A stretch of DNA of 64,000 nt from Luteimonas sp. YGD11-2 (GTDB lineage Bacteria; Pseudomonadota; Gammaproteobacteria; Xanthomonadales; Xanthomonadaceae), in the NCBI RefSeq assembly GCF_004118975.1, contig NZ_CP035376.1, positions 1,860,001 through 1,924,000 on the forward strand, written 5' to 3'. Positions 1-9,190 of this stretch are shown in pieces. A program made the translations under genes and the position numbers. The notes under the pieces are model-generated. The model ran no database searches and was not told the origin of the DNA. It saw nothing but the letters and a program-made list of their open reading frames with translations. Position 1 is the stretch's first letter, and every line of letters begins with the position of its first letter.

Positions 1-799
1 ATTCGGCCGCGGTGAACAGCGACAGGTCCCAGGCAAGGCGGCGCAGGTCGAGGGTGGCCGAGCCGAGAGCTTCCAGGGCGGCCAGTTCGAACTTGCCGCG
101 CGAGAGCTGCGCGTAGATCGGGCTGACCTGCATGCGTGAGAAGCCGAGCGCGGCGGTGGTGTGCTCGCGGTCCAGCGGCAGGTTCACGCCGTAACCGGCG
201 GCAGTGCCGAGCGGATTGGCGTCGACCAGCGCCAGCGTGTCGAGCGCACGCCGGGCGTCGTCGATGAACGCCTCCGCCCAGCCGGCCCACCACATCCCCG
301 CCGACGACACCACCGCACGCTGCAGGTGGGTGTAGCCGGGCAGCGGCAGGTCCTTTTCGGCCTGCGCGCGGTCGAGCGCAATGCGGGCGGTCTGCTGCGA
401 AAGCGTGGCCACGCGAGCCAGCTTCTCCTTCAGCCACAGGCGCGTGGCGACCAGGACCTGGTCGTTGCGGCTGCGGCCGGTGTGGACCTTCTTGCCGGCA
501 TCGCCGAGGCGCTCGACCAGCCGCGCCTCGATCGCCGAATGACCATCCTCGTAGCGCGCATCGAGGATGAAATCGCCACTGCCGAAGTCGGCGGCGAGCT
601 GGTCGAGTTCCGCTTCCAGCCTCTGCAGTTCATCGGCCGAAAGGATGCCGATGCGCTGCAGGCCCTGCGCATGCGCGCGGCTGGCGGCGATATCGTGCAG
701 GAAGAACTCGCGGTCCAGCAGCACATCGTCGCCGGCGAGGAAGGCCTGGATCTGCGCGTCGACGGCGACGCCGGGTTTCTGCCAGAGGAGGTCGGACAT
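1..799 (-). CDS. argH: Argininosuccinate lyase, 3' end cut by window edge
   Basis: Cytosolic enzyme of the last arginine step, splitting argininosuccinate into arginine and fumarate. The first 266 codons are present and the frame runs open off the window edge. The start is ATG at 799 ([10 protein letters not shown]). The fumarase/aspartase superfamily motifs HTGRSRNDQ (about residues 106-114) and GYTHLQ (about 154-159) are visible. The GSSxMPxKxN signature would lie outside the window. It follows argC by 41 bases on the same strand and is the most distal visible gene of the arginine cluster. Identification is secure; only the C-terminal part is unseen. Confidence 0.95.
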   Translation of the reverse strand, partial: MSDLLWQKPGVAVDAQIQAFLAGDDVLLDREFFLHDIAASRAHAQGLQRIGILSADELQRLEAELDQLAADFGSGDFILDARYEDGHSAIEARLVERLGDAGKKVHTGRSRNDQVLVATRLWLKEKLARVATLSQQTARIALDRAQAEKDLPLPGYTHLQRAVVSSAGMWWAGWAEAFIDDARRALDTLALVDANPLGTAAGYGVNLPLDREHTTAALGFSRMQVSPIYAQLSRGKFELAALEALGSATLDLRRLAWDLSLFTAAE

Positions 800-840
800 C
801 GTTGGAGTTCCTGTTGCCGGAGGAGCGGCGCGTGCCGTGC

Positions 841-1794
841 CTAGAGCGGAATGCCCGTGGTCTCCGGGAGACCGAAGGCGAGGTTGAGGTTCTGCAGCGC
901 CTGGGTGGCGGCACCCTTGAGCAGGTTGTCCAGCGTGGCGACCACCACCACGCGACGGCCGTCGTCGCTCGCGGTGAAGCCGCCGATCCGTGCGCCATGG
1001 CGCCCGGCGATGCCGCTCACCCACGGCGCGGCGTCGATGATCTCCACCAGAGGTTCGTCCGCGTACCGGTCGCGGTAACGCGCAGCGAGCGCATCCACCT
1101 CCACCGGAGCCGACAGGTGCGCATTGACGGTCAGTGTGATGCCACGGAAGTGTGCGGCGACATGCGGCATGAATTCCACCGCAGTCGCCAGCTGGCGCGT
1201 CACCTCGCGCTCGTGGATATGCCCGGCCAGCGCATACGGCATCAGGTTGTCGCGCAGCAGCTCGATGTTGTTGCGGTCCGATGGCGTGGTCCCGGCACCG
1301 GAATAACCGGACACGCCGAACGCCTGCACGGGACCGTCCAGCAGGCCCAGCAGCGGCGCGATCGCCAGCTGCATCCCGGTCGCGTAGCAGCCGGGGTTGC
1401 TGATCCGGCGCTGGCCGTCATAACGCCCGCGGGTGAGCTCGGGCAGCCCGTAATACCAGCTGTCGTCGAAGCGGTAGTCGGCCGACAGGTCGACCACCAC
1501 CGTCTGCGGCGCATCGCGGTCGAGCGCGGCGACGAATGGCGCGGCCTTGCCGTTTGGCAGCGCCAGCACCACCGCATCCGCGCCCTGCCCGGGCACGGCC
1601 TCGGCATCGAAGTTGCCGTAGCGCAGCTCACCGGCGTAGCCGGCGACCTGCGCGTCCACGCGCTGGCCGTCGAGTTCGCGCGACGAGACGAAGGCAAGCT
1701 CCAGCGACGGATGGCCGTGGACCAGCCGGATCAGCTCCGCGCCGGTATGGCCGCGTGCGCCGACGATGCCGACGGTACGTACGGATTGGCTCAT
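841..1794 (-). CDS. argC: N-acetyl-gamma-glutamyl-phosphate reductase
   Basis: NADPH-dependent reduction of N-acetylglutamyl phosphate to the semialdehyde, the third arginine step, cytosolic. The protein is 317 residues, normal for the family. It opens with a Rossmann glycine motif ([13 protein letters not shown]) and carries the catalytic cysteine in SNPGCYATG. The frame is open further upstream, but the start at 1794 (MSQSVRTVG) sits directly before the nucleotide-binding strand and 16 bases after the argBA stop, so the longer form is rejected. It is co-directional with argBA and argH and very probably co-transcribed. Confidence 0.95.
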   Translation of the reverse strand: MSQSVRTVGIVGARGHTGAELIRLVHGHPSLELAFVSSRELDGQRVDAQVAGYAGELRYGNFDAEAVPGQGADAVVLALPNGKAAPFVAALDRDAPQTVVVDLSADYRFDDSWYYGLPELTRGRYDGQRRISNPGCYATGMQLAIAPLLGLLDGPVQAFGVSGYSGAGTTPSDRNNIELLRDNLMPYALAGHIHEREVTRQLATAVEFMPHVAAHFRGITLTVNAHLSAPVEVDALAARYRDRYADEPLVEIIDAAPWVSGIAGRHGARIGGFTASDDGRRVVVVATLDNLLKGAATQALQNLNLAFGLPETTGIPL

Positions 1795-1810
1795 GTCGTA
1801 CTCCCTTCGC

Positions 1811-3127
1811 TCAGCCGACGAGGGTCGGCGTGCGCTGCGCGCAATGGTCGACGAAATAGCGGATGTCTTCGAGATCGCCGGTGCCGTACCAGAACACCTT
1901 CCACGCATCCTGCTTGTAGCAGCCGTCGGACTGCGCGTAATAGAAGATATTGATCTGGTTGTCGTGGCGCGAGCGCCAGAACAGCTGCGGCGTCTCCTCG
2001 TGCATCACCTGCCACACCGCGCGCCCCAGGCCCTCGCCCTGCGCCTCGTCGAGCACCGCGAACTTGTCGAGATACACGTAGTCGCCCTCAGCGGTGAGGA
2101 TGACCGCGGCACGGTAGTTCTCGCTGACATAGGCGCGCAGCAGACGGGTGCGCTCGAAATAGTCAGGCGCCAGCGTGCGGCCGAAGCTCGACTCGATCAG
2201 CGTGCGCAGCCGGTCGAGGTCGAAGGCGCTCCAGTCGGTCGCACGCAGCACGCGCTCGCCGCGGCGCACCAGCGTGCCCGAGCCCTTGTGGGTGAACAGC
2301 TCCTTGGCGAGATCATCCGGGCGGGTGATGGAGACCGACGAGGTCAGCGGCAGGTCGTCGAGCAGCCCCTTGATCTGCTCCAGCTTCAGCCGCATCCCGC
2401 CGCTGATCCAGTCCTGCGCCATCAGGTGTTCGTACTCGGTCGACAGGTTGATCGAGTCGATCACGCTGCCCTGCTCGTCGAGCAACCCGCCGGTGCCGGT
2501 GAGGAAGATGATCTTGTACGGCTGCAGCACCCGCACCAGCTCGTTGGCGGAGAAATCGGCGTTGACGTTGAGGATCTGCCCGCCACTGGTCTCACCGAGG
2601 CTTGCGATGACCGGGATCGACCCGGCCTGCAGGCTGGCCTCGATCGGCGCCAGGTTGACCCTGCGGATCTCGCCCACCAGGCCGTAGGTGTCGCGGTCGA
2701 GATAGTCGGCCTCGAACACGCCGCCGGTGATCGAGGTCGCGCGCGCACCGGCCTGCTGCAACGCCTCCACCAGTGCCAGGTTGGAGGCCTGGAACACCCG
2801 GCGCACGATGGCCAACGACTCCGGCGTGGTCACCCGCAGGCCGTTGACGGTGTGCTTCTCAATGCCGGCGGCCGACAGCTCCGCATCCAGCTGCGGGCCG
2901 GCGCCGTGCACGACGATCGGGCTCAGGCCCACCTGCTGCAGGAAGGTCAGCGACGAGGTCAGTGCATCGAGGTCGTCGCGCAATACCGCGCCCCCCACCT
3001 TCACCACCGCGAACCGCTTGGCGTCGAGCTGGGAGAAGCGCTTGAGGTACTGGCTGATCTCGCGCGCGCTCGCCATCGACGACAACAGGCGGACGATGGT
3101 CTGGCGGGTCTGGGTATGTGCTTGCAT
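1811..3127 (-). CDS. argBA: Bifunctional N-acetylglutamate kinase / N-acetylglutamate synthase
   Basis: Fusion catalysing the first two arginine steps: acetylation of glutamate by acetyl-CoA, then phosphorylation by ATP. Of 438 residues, about 1-290 are an amino-acid kinase domain (KVGGAVL near residue 43, VHGAGPQLD near 73). About 295-438 are a GNAT acetyltransferase with the acetyl-CoA loop [10 protein letters not shown]. Such NAGS/K fusions are known from Xanthomonas and relatives and resemble the vertebrate synthase. It lies between argE (161 bases upstream) and argC (16 bases downstream). The first enzyme of the pathway is expected to be inhibited by arginine; that is family knowledge, not read here. 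Confidence 0.93.
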   Translation of the reverse strand: MQAHTQTRQTIVRLLSSMASAREISQYLKRFSQLDAKRFAVVKVGGAVLRDDLDALTSSLTFLQQVGLSPIVVHGAGPQLDAELSAAGIEKHTVNGLRVTTPESLAIVRRVFQASNLALVEALQQAGARATSITGGVFEADYLDRDTYGLVGEIRRVNLAPIEASLQAGSIPVIASLGETSGGQILNVNADFSANELVRVLQPYKIIFLTGTGGLLDEQGSVIDSINLSTEYEHLMAQDWISGGMRLKLEQIKGLLDDLPLTSSVSITRPDDLAKELFTHKGSGTLVRRGERVLRATDWSAFDLDRLRTLIESSFGRTLAPDYFERTRLLRAYVSENYRAAVILTAEGDYVYLDKFAVLDEAQGEGLGRAVWQVMHEETPQLFWRSRHDNQINIFYYAQSDGCYKQDAWKVFWYGTGDLEDIRYFVDHCAQRTPTLVG

Positions 3128-3221
3128 CGGCTCGGTTCGGGTGGGTACGGGTTTCAGCCGCGGATTACGGTGCGGACGCGGATCGAAGGGGGAAACGTGC
3201 GGCGTTGCTGTCGGGCCACCT

Positions 3222-3235
3222 CTCCCGCGCGGGAG
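3222..3235. repeat. Perfect palindrome CTCCCGCGCGGGAG in the argE-argBA gap
   Basis: A 14-base perfect palindrome inside a longer imperfect inverted repeat, in the 161-base gap between argE and argBA. There is no T-run on either side, so it is not a convincing intrinsic terminator. The TCCCGC/GCGGGA arms recur with a 4-base loop at 20133-20148 between efp and epmB, so it may belong to a small dispersed REP-like family. Nothing else was recognised in this gap. Confidence 0.5.
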
Positions 3236-3288
3236 GGAGGGGTGTTACGTGTGTGTCTGGCGGGCCGCGGTCCGTTGGCCGCCGGCGT

Positions 3289-4413
3289 TCATCGGCGTGG
3301 ATCCGCGGCAGAACCGGCCGCACCACCCAGGATCCGCACGATCGATTCCGCGTAGGTCTCGAGCTCGCTCAACGACACCCACTCGTCCGCCGTGTGCGCC
3401 TGGGCGATGTCGCCGGGCCCGTAGACGATCGCGGTCATCCCCGCCTGCGAGAACAGCGAGGCCTCGGTCCAGAAGTCCACCGCATTTCCAACGGGCAGGC
3501 CGAGCGCGTCGGCGAGGTCGCGTGCTTCCAGCCGGCGCTCCTCGGCTTCGGCGACGTTGCCGGCCGGCAGCGGCGGACCGCGGAAGGTTTCCTCGTAGCG
3601 ATCGAGCGCGCCGGTGGTGACGAAGCCGCCGAACGTGCTGTGCAGCACATCGATGTCCTGCGACGGCAGCGGCCTGAAGCCGAAGCGCACCTCGGCATGC
3701 GGAGCGATGACGTTGGCCTTGATGCCGCCTTCCACGCGGCCGACGTTGAAGCGCAGGCCGGTCAGGCCACCGAACCGCTGGTGCGCCTGTGCCTCGACGA
3801 AATCGAGCGCGCTCGCGCCCCAGCGCATCGCCTGGTGCAGCGCGCTGGCCTCGAGCGCATTGGCGCCGGATGCATGCCCGGCCGCACCGCGGAACTGCAG
3901 CCGCACCGAACTGATGCCGCGATGCGCGAGCACCGCTTCGCAGCGCGTCGGCTCGGCGATCACCGCTTCGGCGAAGCCGTGGTCGCGTTCCAGGAACGCG
4001 GCGATGCCGCGCGGATCGTTCGCTTCCTCGTCGCTGGTGAACAGGAATGCGGCCGCCCCGCGGGTGGCCCGCGCGGCCGCGATCAGCCCCGCAGCCGCGC
4101 CCTTGATGTCGCAGGCGCCCAGGCCGATGGCGCGGCGGCCACGCACGCGAAGGCGCAGCGGGTCGGCGCTCCAGTGCGGCGAGTCCGGCACGGTGTCCAG
4201 GTGCACGTTGAACAGTACCCGGGGCTGCCCGCGCACCGCGAACAGCGACACCGCGCCGTCACCGTGGTCGGTCACCTCGACGCGGAAATCCGCCAGCTGC
4301 GCGCGGATGTAGTCGAAGATTCCACCGGTATCGATGGCCCGCGGGGGATTGCGGGTGTCGAAGGACACCAGCCGTTCCAGGTGCGTCAGGGTGCTGTCGA
4401 GAAGATTGCTCAT
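3289..4413 (-). CDS. argE: M20-family acetylornithine/acetylcitrulline deacetylase
   Basis: Zinc-dependent M20 amidohydrolase of 374 residues. Metal and catalytic motifs are in order: HLDTVP (about 71-76), GACDIKG (about 98-104), TSDEEAND (about 125-132) and a late AHTADEW histidine. In Xanthomonas the matching enzyme deacetylates N-acetylcitrulline rather than N-acetylornithine. Sharing this cluster with argF' makes acetylcitrulline the probable substrate, which is an inference. The start ATG at 4413 (MSNLLDSTL) fits the family; 53 bases separate it from argG. Minus-strand member of the arginine cluster. Confidence 0.9.
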   Translation of the reverse strand: MSNLLDSTLTHLERLVSFDTRNPPRAIDTGGIFDYIRAQLADFRVEVTDHGDGAVSLFAVRGQPRVLFNVHLDTVPDSPHWSADPLRLRVRGRRAIGLGACDIKGAAAGLIAAARATRGAAAFLFTSDEEANDPRGIAAFLERDHGFAEAVIAEPTRCEAVLAHRGISSVRLQFRGAAGHASGANALEASALHQAMRWGASALDFVEAQAHQRFGGLTGLRFNVGRVEGGIKANVIAPHAEVRFGFRPLPSQDIDVLHSTFGGFVTTGALDRYEETFRGPPLPAGNVAEAEERRLEARDLADALGLPVGNAVDFWTEASLFSQAGMTAIVYGPGDIAQAHTADEWVSLSELETYAESIVRILGGAAGSAADPRR

Positions 4414-4466
4414 CGGCTTCGCATCAGGGTCGCGGTGGTCGGTTCGGGGCCGGGATGCCGGGTCGC

Positions 4467-5714
4467 TCAGCGATTGATCTGCGCATACAGCGTCGAGCTC
4501 ATGCCGAACAGCTTGATGAAGCCTTCGGCTTCCTCGACGCCCCAGTCGGCGGACTGCGCGTAGGTCGCGTTGCGCGAATGCAGCAGGTGCGCGGAGCTGA
4601 TGGCCACGGCGTCAACCCGGCCGCCACGCGTCTCGAGCGTGACCTCGCCGGTCACCGTGGCCTGCACCGAGGCCAGGAAGGCCTCGAGGTCGGTCTTGAG
4701 CGGATCGTGGAAGAAGCCCTCGTAGACCAGCTCCACCCACTTGCGCGCCACCTCGGGCTTGAAGCGGTTCTGCTGCTTGGACAGCACCGCCTCCTCGAGT
4801 GCGCGATGCGCGGTCAGCAGCGCCACCAGGCCCGGCGCTTCGTACACGATGCGGCCCTTCAGGCCGATCACGGTGTCGCCGGTATACACGCCACGGCCGA
4901 CGCCGTAGGACGCGAACAGCGTGTTGAGCCTGGCCAGGAGCTGCTCGCCCGGCAGTGGCTTGCCATCCAGTTCCACCGCCTCGCCGGCGACGAACCGCAG
5001 CTTCACCGTCAGCGGTTCCACCGGCCAGGCGCTACGCGGCGCGCACCAGCCACGCGCGCCCTCGCCAGGTGCCTCCCAGCGGTCGATCTCGCCGCCCGAC
5101 ATGGTCACGCCCAGCAGGTTCTCGTTGATGGTGTAGGCCATCTGCCTGGCGCGCACGCCAAAGCCGCGCTCCTCGAGATACTTCTGCTCGTAGGCACGGG
5201 TCTGCGTGTGTTCCTTCTGGATCTCGCGGATCGGCGCCACGATGCGGTAGTCGCCCTGTGCCTTGATGGCGAGGTCGAAGCGCACCTGGTCGTTGCCCAT
5301 GCCGGTGCAGCCGTGGGCGATGGCGTTGGTGCCGAGCTCCGCCGCGCGCTTGAGCGCCGCATCAACGATCAGGTAGCGGTCGGAAACCAGCAGCGGGTAC
5401 TGGCCCTGGTAGCCCTCGCCCGCCCACACGAAGGGCTTGACGAAACCAGTCCAGATCGCCGGGCCGCCATCGACGGTGACGTGGCTGGCCACGCCCAGCT
5501 CCTGCGCGCGCTTCTCGATGAAGGCGCGCTCGTCGGCGTCCACGCCGCCGGTGTCGGCGAACACCGTGTGCACCGACCAGCCGCGCTCCTGCAGGTACGG
5601 CACGCAGAAACTGGTATCGAGGCCACCCGAGAAGGCGAGCACGATGTCGCGGCTCTGCGCCGGCGAAGTGCGGACCGGGGAACCGTCGGAAGAAGGCGCG
5701 GGATGCTGCGACAT
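4467..5714 (-). CDS. argG: Argininosuccinate synthase
   Basis: ATP-dependent joining of citrulline and aspartate, cytosolic. The protein has 415 residues, as expected for the family. The pyrophosphatase P-loop AFSGGLDTS lies at about residues 28-36, and [13 protein letters not shown] follows mid-protein. The N-terminal 20 residues (Ser/Pro-rich) before the P-loop strand are a little longer than usual. Upstream, 5728-5762 is a pyrimidine-rich tract in the transcript and no clear Shine-Dalgarno precedes the ATG, so initiation may depend on that tract. It lies 74 bases downstream of argF' and 53 upstream of argE. Confidence 0.95.
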   Translation of the reverse strand: MSQHPAPSSDGSPVRTSPAQSRDIVLAFSGGLDTSFCVPYLQERGWSVHTVFADTGGVDADERAFIEKRAQELGVASHVTVDGGPAIWTGFVKPFVWAGEGYQGQYPLLVSDRYLIVDAALKRAAELGTNAIAHGCTGMGNDQVRFDLAIKAQGDYRIVAPIREIQKEHTQTRAYEQKYLEERGFGVRARQMAYTINENLLGVTMSGGEIDRWEAPGEGARGWCAPRSAWPVEPLTVKLRFVAGEAVELDGKPLPGEQLLARLNTLFASYGVGRGVYTGDTVIGLKGRIVYEAPGLVALLTAHRALEEAVLSKQQNRFKPEVARKWVELVYEGFFHDPLKTDLEAFLASVQATVTGEVTLETRGGRVDAVAISSAHLLHSRNATYAQSADWGVEEAEGFIKLFGMSSTLYAQINR

Positions 5715-5788
5715 GGGAGATCTCTGGAGGAAAAAGAAGGGGAGAAAAATGAAAAGAAGGGCCGCTCAGGCAGCGCGGGTGGCGGCGG

Positions 5789-6805
5789 TCACTGGCGCGC
5801 GAGTGCCGCCATCACCGCCTTCTGCACGTGCAGGCGGTTCTCGGCCTCGTCGATGGCGATGCAGTTGGGCGAGTCCATCACCGCATCGGTGGCCTTGACG
5901 TTGCGACGCAGCGGCAGGCAGTGCGAGAACACGCCATTGTTGGTCAGCGCCATCTTGCGCTCGTCGACCATGAAGTGCCTGTACTGGTCGCGGATGGGCT
6001 TTTCGGGGCCCCAGTTGCCGAAGTACGGCAGCGCGCCCCAGCTCTTGGCGTAGACCACGTCGGCGCCGGCATAGGCGGCATCGACGTCATGGCTGACCGC
6101 CAGCGAGCCGCCGCTCGCGGCGACATTGGCCTCGGCCCAGTCCATGTAGCGCTCGTCGAGGATGTATTCCGGCGTCGGGCACAGCAGGGTCACGTCCATG
6201 CCGAGCCGGGTGGCGATGGTGAGCGCCGAGTTGGCCACCGCGGTGTTGAGCGGCTTCGGGTGGTAGGTCCAGGTCAGCACGTACTTTTTCCCGCGCAGGT
6301 CGCTGGTGCCGAAGTGCTCCTGCAGCGCCAGCGCGTGCGCGAGCTCCTGGCACGGATGGGTGATGGTCTCCATGTTGATCACCGGCACCGGCGAATACTT
6401 CGCGAACGACTTCAGCACGATGTCCTGGCGGTCGTAGGCCCAGTCGGTGAACTTCGGGAACGCACGCACGCCGATCATGTCGACATAGCGACCCAGCACG
6501 CGCGCCACCTCGGCGATGTGCTCCTCGGTGTCGCCGTCCATCACCGTGCCGAGGTCGAACTCGATCGGCCATGCGTCCTTGCCCGGCTGCAGCACGACGG
6601 CGTGGCCGCCCAGCTGGAACGCGCCCAGCTCGAAGCTGGTGCGCGTGCGCATCGACGGGTTGAAGAACACCAGCGCGATCGAGCGGCCCTTCAGCGCATC
6701 CCCGAGCTTCTCGCGCTTGAAGCGGGCGGCATCGGCCAGCAGCGCGTCCAGCTCCGCGCGGCTCCAGTCCTGGGTGTTGAGGAAGTGCTTGATCGACATC
6801 GGCAT
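5789..6805 (-). CDS. argF': N-acetylornithine carbamoyltransferase
   Basis: Transfers carbamoyl phosphate to N-acetylornithine to give N-acetylcitrulline, replacing ornithine carbamoyltransferase in xanthomonads and some Bacteroidetes. The 338 residues carry the carbamoyl-phosphate motif SMRTRTSFE (about 51-59), the acetylornithine-type KDAWPIEF segment (about 76-83, whose proline is the known switch between acetyl- and succinyl-ornithine), HPCQELAHA mid-protein and FSHCLPLRRNVKATD near the end. An in-frame ATG at 6799 (MSIKHF) matches remembered homologues and has better spacing to a GGA, so it may be the true start. First structural gene of the arginine cluster, behind a probable attenuator. 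Confidence 0.93.
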   Translation of the reverse strand: MPMSIKHFLNTQDWSRAELDALLADAARFKREKLGDALKGRSIALVFFNPSMRTRTSFELGAFQLGGHAVVLQPGKDAWPIEFDLGTVMDGDTEEHIAEVARVLGRYVDMIGVRAFPKFTDWAYDRQDIVLKSFAKYSPVPVINMETITHPCQELAHALALQEHFGTSDLRGKKYVLTWTYHPKPLNTAVANSALTIATRLGMDVTLLCPTPEYILDERYMDWAEANVAASGGSLAVSHDVDAAYAGADVVYAKSWGALPYFGNWGPEKPIRDQYRHFMVDERKMALTNNGVFSHCLPLRRNVKATDAVMDSPNCIAIDEAENRLHVQKAVMAALARQ

Positions 6806-6875
6806 GGTCCGGGTGGAGGTGGTGCGCCCGCAGTGGCTGCGGGTGCCTGCGCGTCATGCGCATGGTGCGGAAACG

Positions 6876-6900
6876 AAAAAACCCAGCGCTCGGGCTGGGT
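6876..6900 (-). terminator. U-tailed hairpin in the argF' leader
   Basis: Read on the minus strand: arms ACCCAGC (6900-6894) and GCTGGGT (6887-6881), loop CCGAGC, followed directly by TTTTTT (6881-6876). This is a textbook intrinsic terminator, but it lies 71 bases before argF' rather than straight after the upstream gene, whose stop is 188 bases away. It is best read as the terminator arm of an attenuator. Simple termination of the upstream gene remains possible. Confidence 0.75.
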
Positions 6901-6956
6901 CTGTCCTGGTGAAACTCGAATGCGACGAGTACCGGCTACCCAGCGGAATGGTGGGC
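6876..6956 (-). promoter_or_regulatory. Candidate attenuator with alternative hairpins before argF'
   Basis: Four segments on the minus strand are arranged as in classical amino-acid attenuators. Segment 1, GCCCA (6956-6952), can pair with segment 2, TGGGT (6942-6938). The longer segment 2, GCTGGGT (6944-6938), can instead pair with segment 3, ACCCAGC (6900-6894). Segment 3 otherwise pairs with segment 4, GCTGGGT (6887-6881), to form the terminator. Segment 2 contains the stop codon of a small Arg-rich open frame. A ribosome held at its Arg codons would cover segment 1 and leave segment 2 free to form the antiterminator. The geometry is seen; the regulation is inferred. Confidence 0.55.
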
Positions 6957-7040
6957 TTCCGGTCGACGCGCGCGCGAGGTCATGCCAGCCGCCATCCAGG
7001 CGGAGGTCAGGATCTCGGCGTCGGCGCGAAGGGGGTTCAT
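6936..7040 (-). CDS. Candidate arginine leader peptide
   Basis: A 34-codon open frame on the minus strand, starting MNPLRADAEILTSAW, with Arg at positions 5, 23, 25 and 26; three lie within four codons (CGC GCG CGT CGA). It ends 35 bases before the terminator hairpin. No good Shine-Dalgarno precedes the ATG at 7040. A weak promoter (TTGCCG, 17 bases, GAGGAT) would start transcription about 4 bases before it, so it may be near-leaderless. No protein family is recognised. Its position and codon content suggest a role in sensing charged tRNA-Arg for the arginine genes. It could be chance, since the frame is open further upstream. Confidence 0.4.
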   Translation of the reverse strand: MNPLRADAEILTSAWMAAGMTSRARRPEAHHSAG

Positions 7041-7087
7041 GAGGGGCGGCATCCTCGCACGGGCGCCGGCGGGCGGCAAGTGGCGGC

Positions 7088-7603
7088 TCATTCGGCCGAC
7101 GCCCCGACCACCGGCGTCACCGACACCCGCACACGCACCCGGTTGCCCGGGTCGAACGGCAGCCGCGAACGGTACTTCACGCCCTTGTGGATGTAATCCA
7201 CCTCGTAGCCGATCGGGCGGCGGAATTCGCGCTCCACCGGCACCATCCGGCAGTTGCCGTTGGCCGGACGTGCACGCGCAGCCTCTTCCTCGTCCGGGCC
7301 AAGCACGTCGCGCACCGCGCCGACCACGCGGGAAATGCCGCGCCGCTCGCCCTCGCCGGCCACCGGCGTGGAGGCATCGCAGCGCTCGACCATGCTGGTC
7401 GCCCGCAGCACCTGGTAGACCGGTTCGGCGCTCAGCACGCGGGCGTATTCCATCCGCACGTTCTCCTGCGGCGGCGCGGCCATCTGCGCGTCGCGCTGGG
7501 CGCGCTGGTTGCCATGCACGCTCTGCGCCGCAACCGGCAACGACACCGCCGCCACCACCAGGAAGGCGCACAGGCAGGTTGCTTGCTGGAACGGTTGGGG
7601 CAT
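7088..7603 (-). CDS. Conserved exported hypothetical protein
   Basis: 171 residues with a probable signal peptide (about residues 1-24, hydrophobic core [17 protein letters not shown], cut after AQ). The mature part is a basic Gln/Arg-rich stretch followed by a beta-rich domain containing [15 protein letters not shown], a cysteine pair ([12 protein letters not shown]) and [17 protein letters not shown] at the end. I recall similar periplasmic proteins of unknown function in Xanthomonadaceae, some fused to glycine-zipper segments; no such zipper is seen here. The start ATG at 7603 places the signal peptide correctly. It is divergent from cysS, and its stop lies just before the arginine leader region. 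Confidence 0.75.
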   Translation of the reverse strand: MPQPFQQATCLCAFLVVAAVSLPVAAQSVHGNQRAQRDAQMAAPPQENVRMEYARVLSAEPVYQVLRATSMVERCDASTPVAGEGERRGISRVVGAVRDVLGPDEEEAARARPANGNCRMVPVEREFRRPIGYEVDYIHKGVKYRSRLPFDPGNRVRVRVSVTPVVGASAE

Positions 7604-7693
7604 GGAAACCAGGAGAGGCGCGAATTCAGGGAGTTTAGGCCGTGGCGCTGTGCGCGGCCTGAATCCTCGCTGTCGTGGACCCGGGCGGGCCGT

Positions 7694-7699
7694 TAGAAT
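7694..7699 (+). promoter_or_regulatory. -10-like TAGAAT box before cysS
   Basis: TAGAAT matches the sigma-70 -10 consensus at five of six positions and lies 25 bases before the cysS ATG. No convincing -35 was found. The same hexamer occurs before epmB (20151-20156), phaB (25324-25329) and, on the minus strand, fumarase (63857-63852). Confidence 0.4.
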
Positions 7700-7724
7700 C
7701 CCGGGGTTTACCGCAAGCACCGCC

Positions 7725-9095
7725 ATGACCCTGCGCCTGCACAACAGCCTCACCCGACGCGTCGAAGCCTTCGAGCCGCAGGACCCCGGCTGCCCGACGA
7801 TGTACGTGTGCGGGCCCACCGTCTACAACTACGTGCATATCGGCAACGCGCGCGGTCCGGTGGTGTTCGGCGTGCTCGCGGATCTGTTGCGGCGCCGCTA
7901 CGGCGGGTTGCGCTATGCGCGCAACATCACCGATGTCGACGACAAGATCAACGCGGCCGCGCGCGACCAGGGCGTGCCGATCTCGACGATCACCGACCGC
8001 TTCGCCGCCGCCTACCGCGAGGACATGGCCGCGCTGGGCGTCGCCCCGCCCGACCTCGAGCCCGAAGCGACCGCGCATATCCCCGAGATCGTGGCGATGA
8101 TCGCGCAGCTGATCGACAGCGGGCATGCCTATTGCGCCGAGGGCCATGTGCTGTTCGCGGTCGAGAGCTTCGACGGTTACGGCAGGCTGTCGCGCCGCGA
8201 TATCGAGGACATGCGCGCCGGCGCCCGTGTCGAGGTCGCCCCGTACAAGCGCGATCCCGGCGACTTCGTGCTGTGGAAGCCGTCCACCGACGACCTGCCC
8301 GGCTGGGACTCGCCCTGGGGCCGTGGCCGCCCGGGCTGGCACATCGAGTGCTCGGCGATGGCGGCGGCGCACCTGGGCCGGACCATCGACATCCATGCCG
8401 GCGGCGTCGACCTGCAGTTCCCGCACCACGAGAACGAGATCGCGCAGAGCGAATGCGCCCACGGCGGCGCGCCATTCGCCCGCTTCTGGCTGCACAACGG
8501 CATGCTGACGCTGTCGGGCGCGAAGATGTCGAAGTCGGTCGGCAATATCGAAAAGGTCCGCGACCTGCTGCAGCAGCACCCCGCAGAGGCACTGCGCTAT
8601 GCGCTGCTGTCGGCGCACTACCGGCAGCCGCTGGACTGGTCGGACGCACTGGTCGAACAGTCGGCGCGCACGCTGGAGCGGCTGTACGCCACCCTGCGCG
8701 ATCTCGCCGACGTGGAGGCGACGCCGCGCATTCCCGCGGCCATCGAGACCGCGCTCGACGACGACCTCAACACCCCGCAGGCACTGGCGGAACTCGCCCG
8801 CCTCGGCGGCGAGGCACGCAGGGCCGAAGGCGAGGCGCGCGTCGACGCCAAGGCGCAGCTGGTCGGCGCCGGGCTCGCACTCGGCCTGCTGCAGCAGTCG
8901 CCGACCGACTGGTTCGGCCGTGGTGCCGCCGGTGACGACGATGCACGCATCCAGGCACTGGTCGACGAGCGCAGCGCCGCCAAGAAGGCGCGCGACTTCG
9001 CCCGTGCCGATGCCATCCGCGACCAGCTCGCCGCCGATGGCGTGCAGCTGGAGGACACACCGCAGGGCGTACGCTGGGTCCGCAGACGCGCCTGA
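7725..9095 (+). CDS. cysS: Cysteinyl-tRNA synthetase
   Basis: Charges tRNA-Cys with cysteine in the cytosol. 456 residues, normal for the family. Class I signature VHIGNARG lies near residue 38 and the KMSKS loop ([10 protein letters not shown]) near residue 267. Zinc ligands are the N-terminal CGPTVYNY cysteine, the ECSAM cysteine and the FPHHENE histidine region. The frame is open 72 codons further upstream, but the family start is MTLRLHNSL at 7725. No Shine-Dalgarno precedes that ATG. Upstream gene divergent; downstream sufE after 95 bases. Confidence 0.96.
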   Translation: MTLRLHNSLTRRVEAFEPQDPGCPTMYVCGPTVYNYVHIGNARGPVVFGVLADLLRRRYGGLRYARNITDVDDKINAAARDQGVPISTITDRFAAAYREDMAALGVAPPDLEPEATAHIPEIVAMIAQLIDSGHAYCAEGHVLFAVESFDGYGRLSRRDIEDMRAGARVEVAPYKRDPGDFVLWKPSTDDLPGWDSPWGRGRPGWHIECSAMAAAHLGRTIDIHAGGVDLQFPHHENEIAQSECAHGGAPFARFWLHNGMLTLSGAKMSKSVGNIEKVRDLLQQHPAEALRYALLSAHYRQPLDWSDALVEQSARTLERLYATLRDLADVEATPRIPAAIETALDDDLNTPQALAELARLGGEARRAEGEARVDAKAQLVGAGLALGLLQQSPTDWFGRGAAGDDDARIQALVDERSAAKKARDFARADAIRDQLAADGVQLEDTPQGVRWVRRRA

Positions 9096-9190
9096 CCGCC
9101 CGCCTTGAACCGCGACGGCTCCCGGCAGCGGACGGCGAACAGGCCGACCGCGCGTTCGCCGCGCGGCAATACCGAATCGACGAGCACAAC

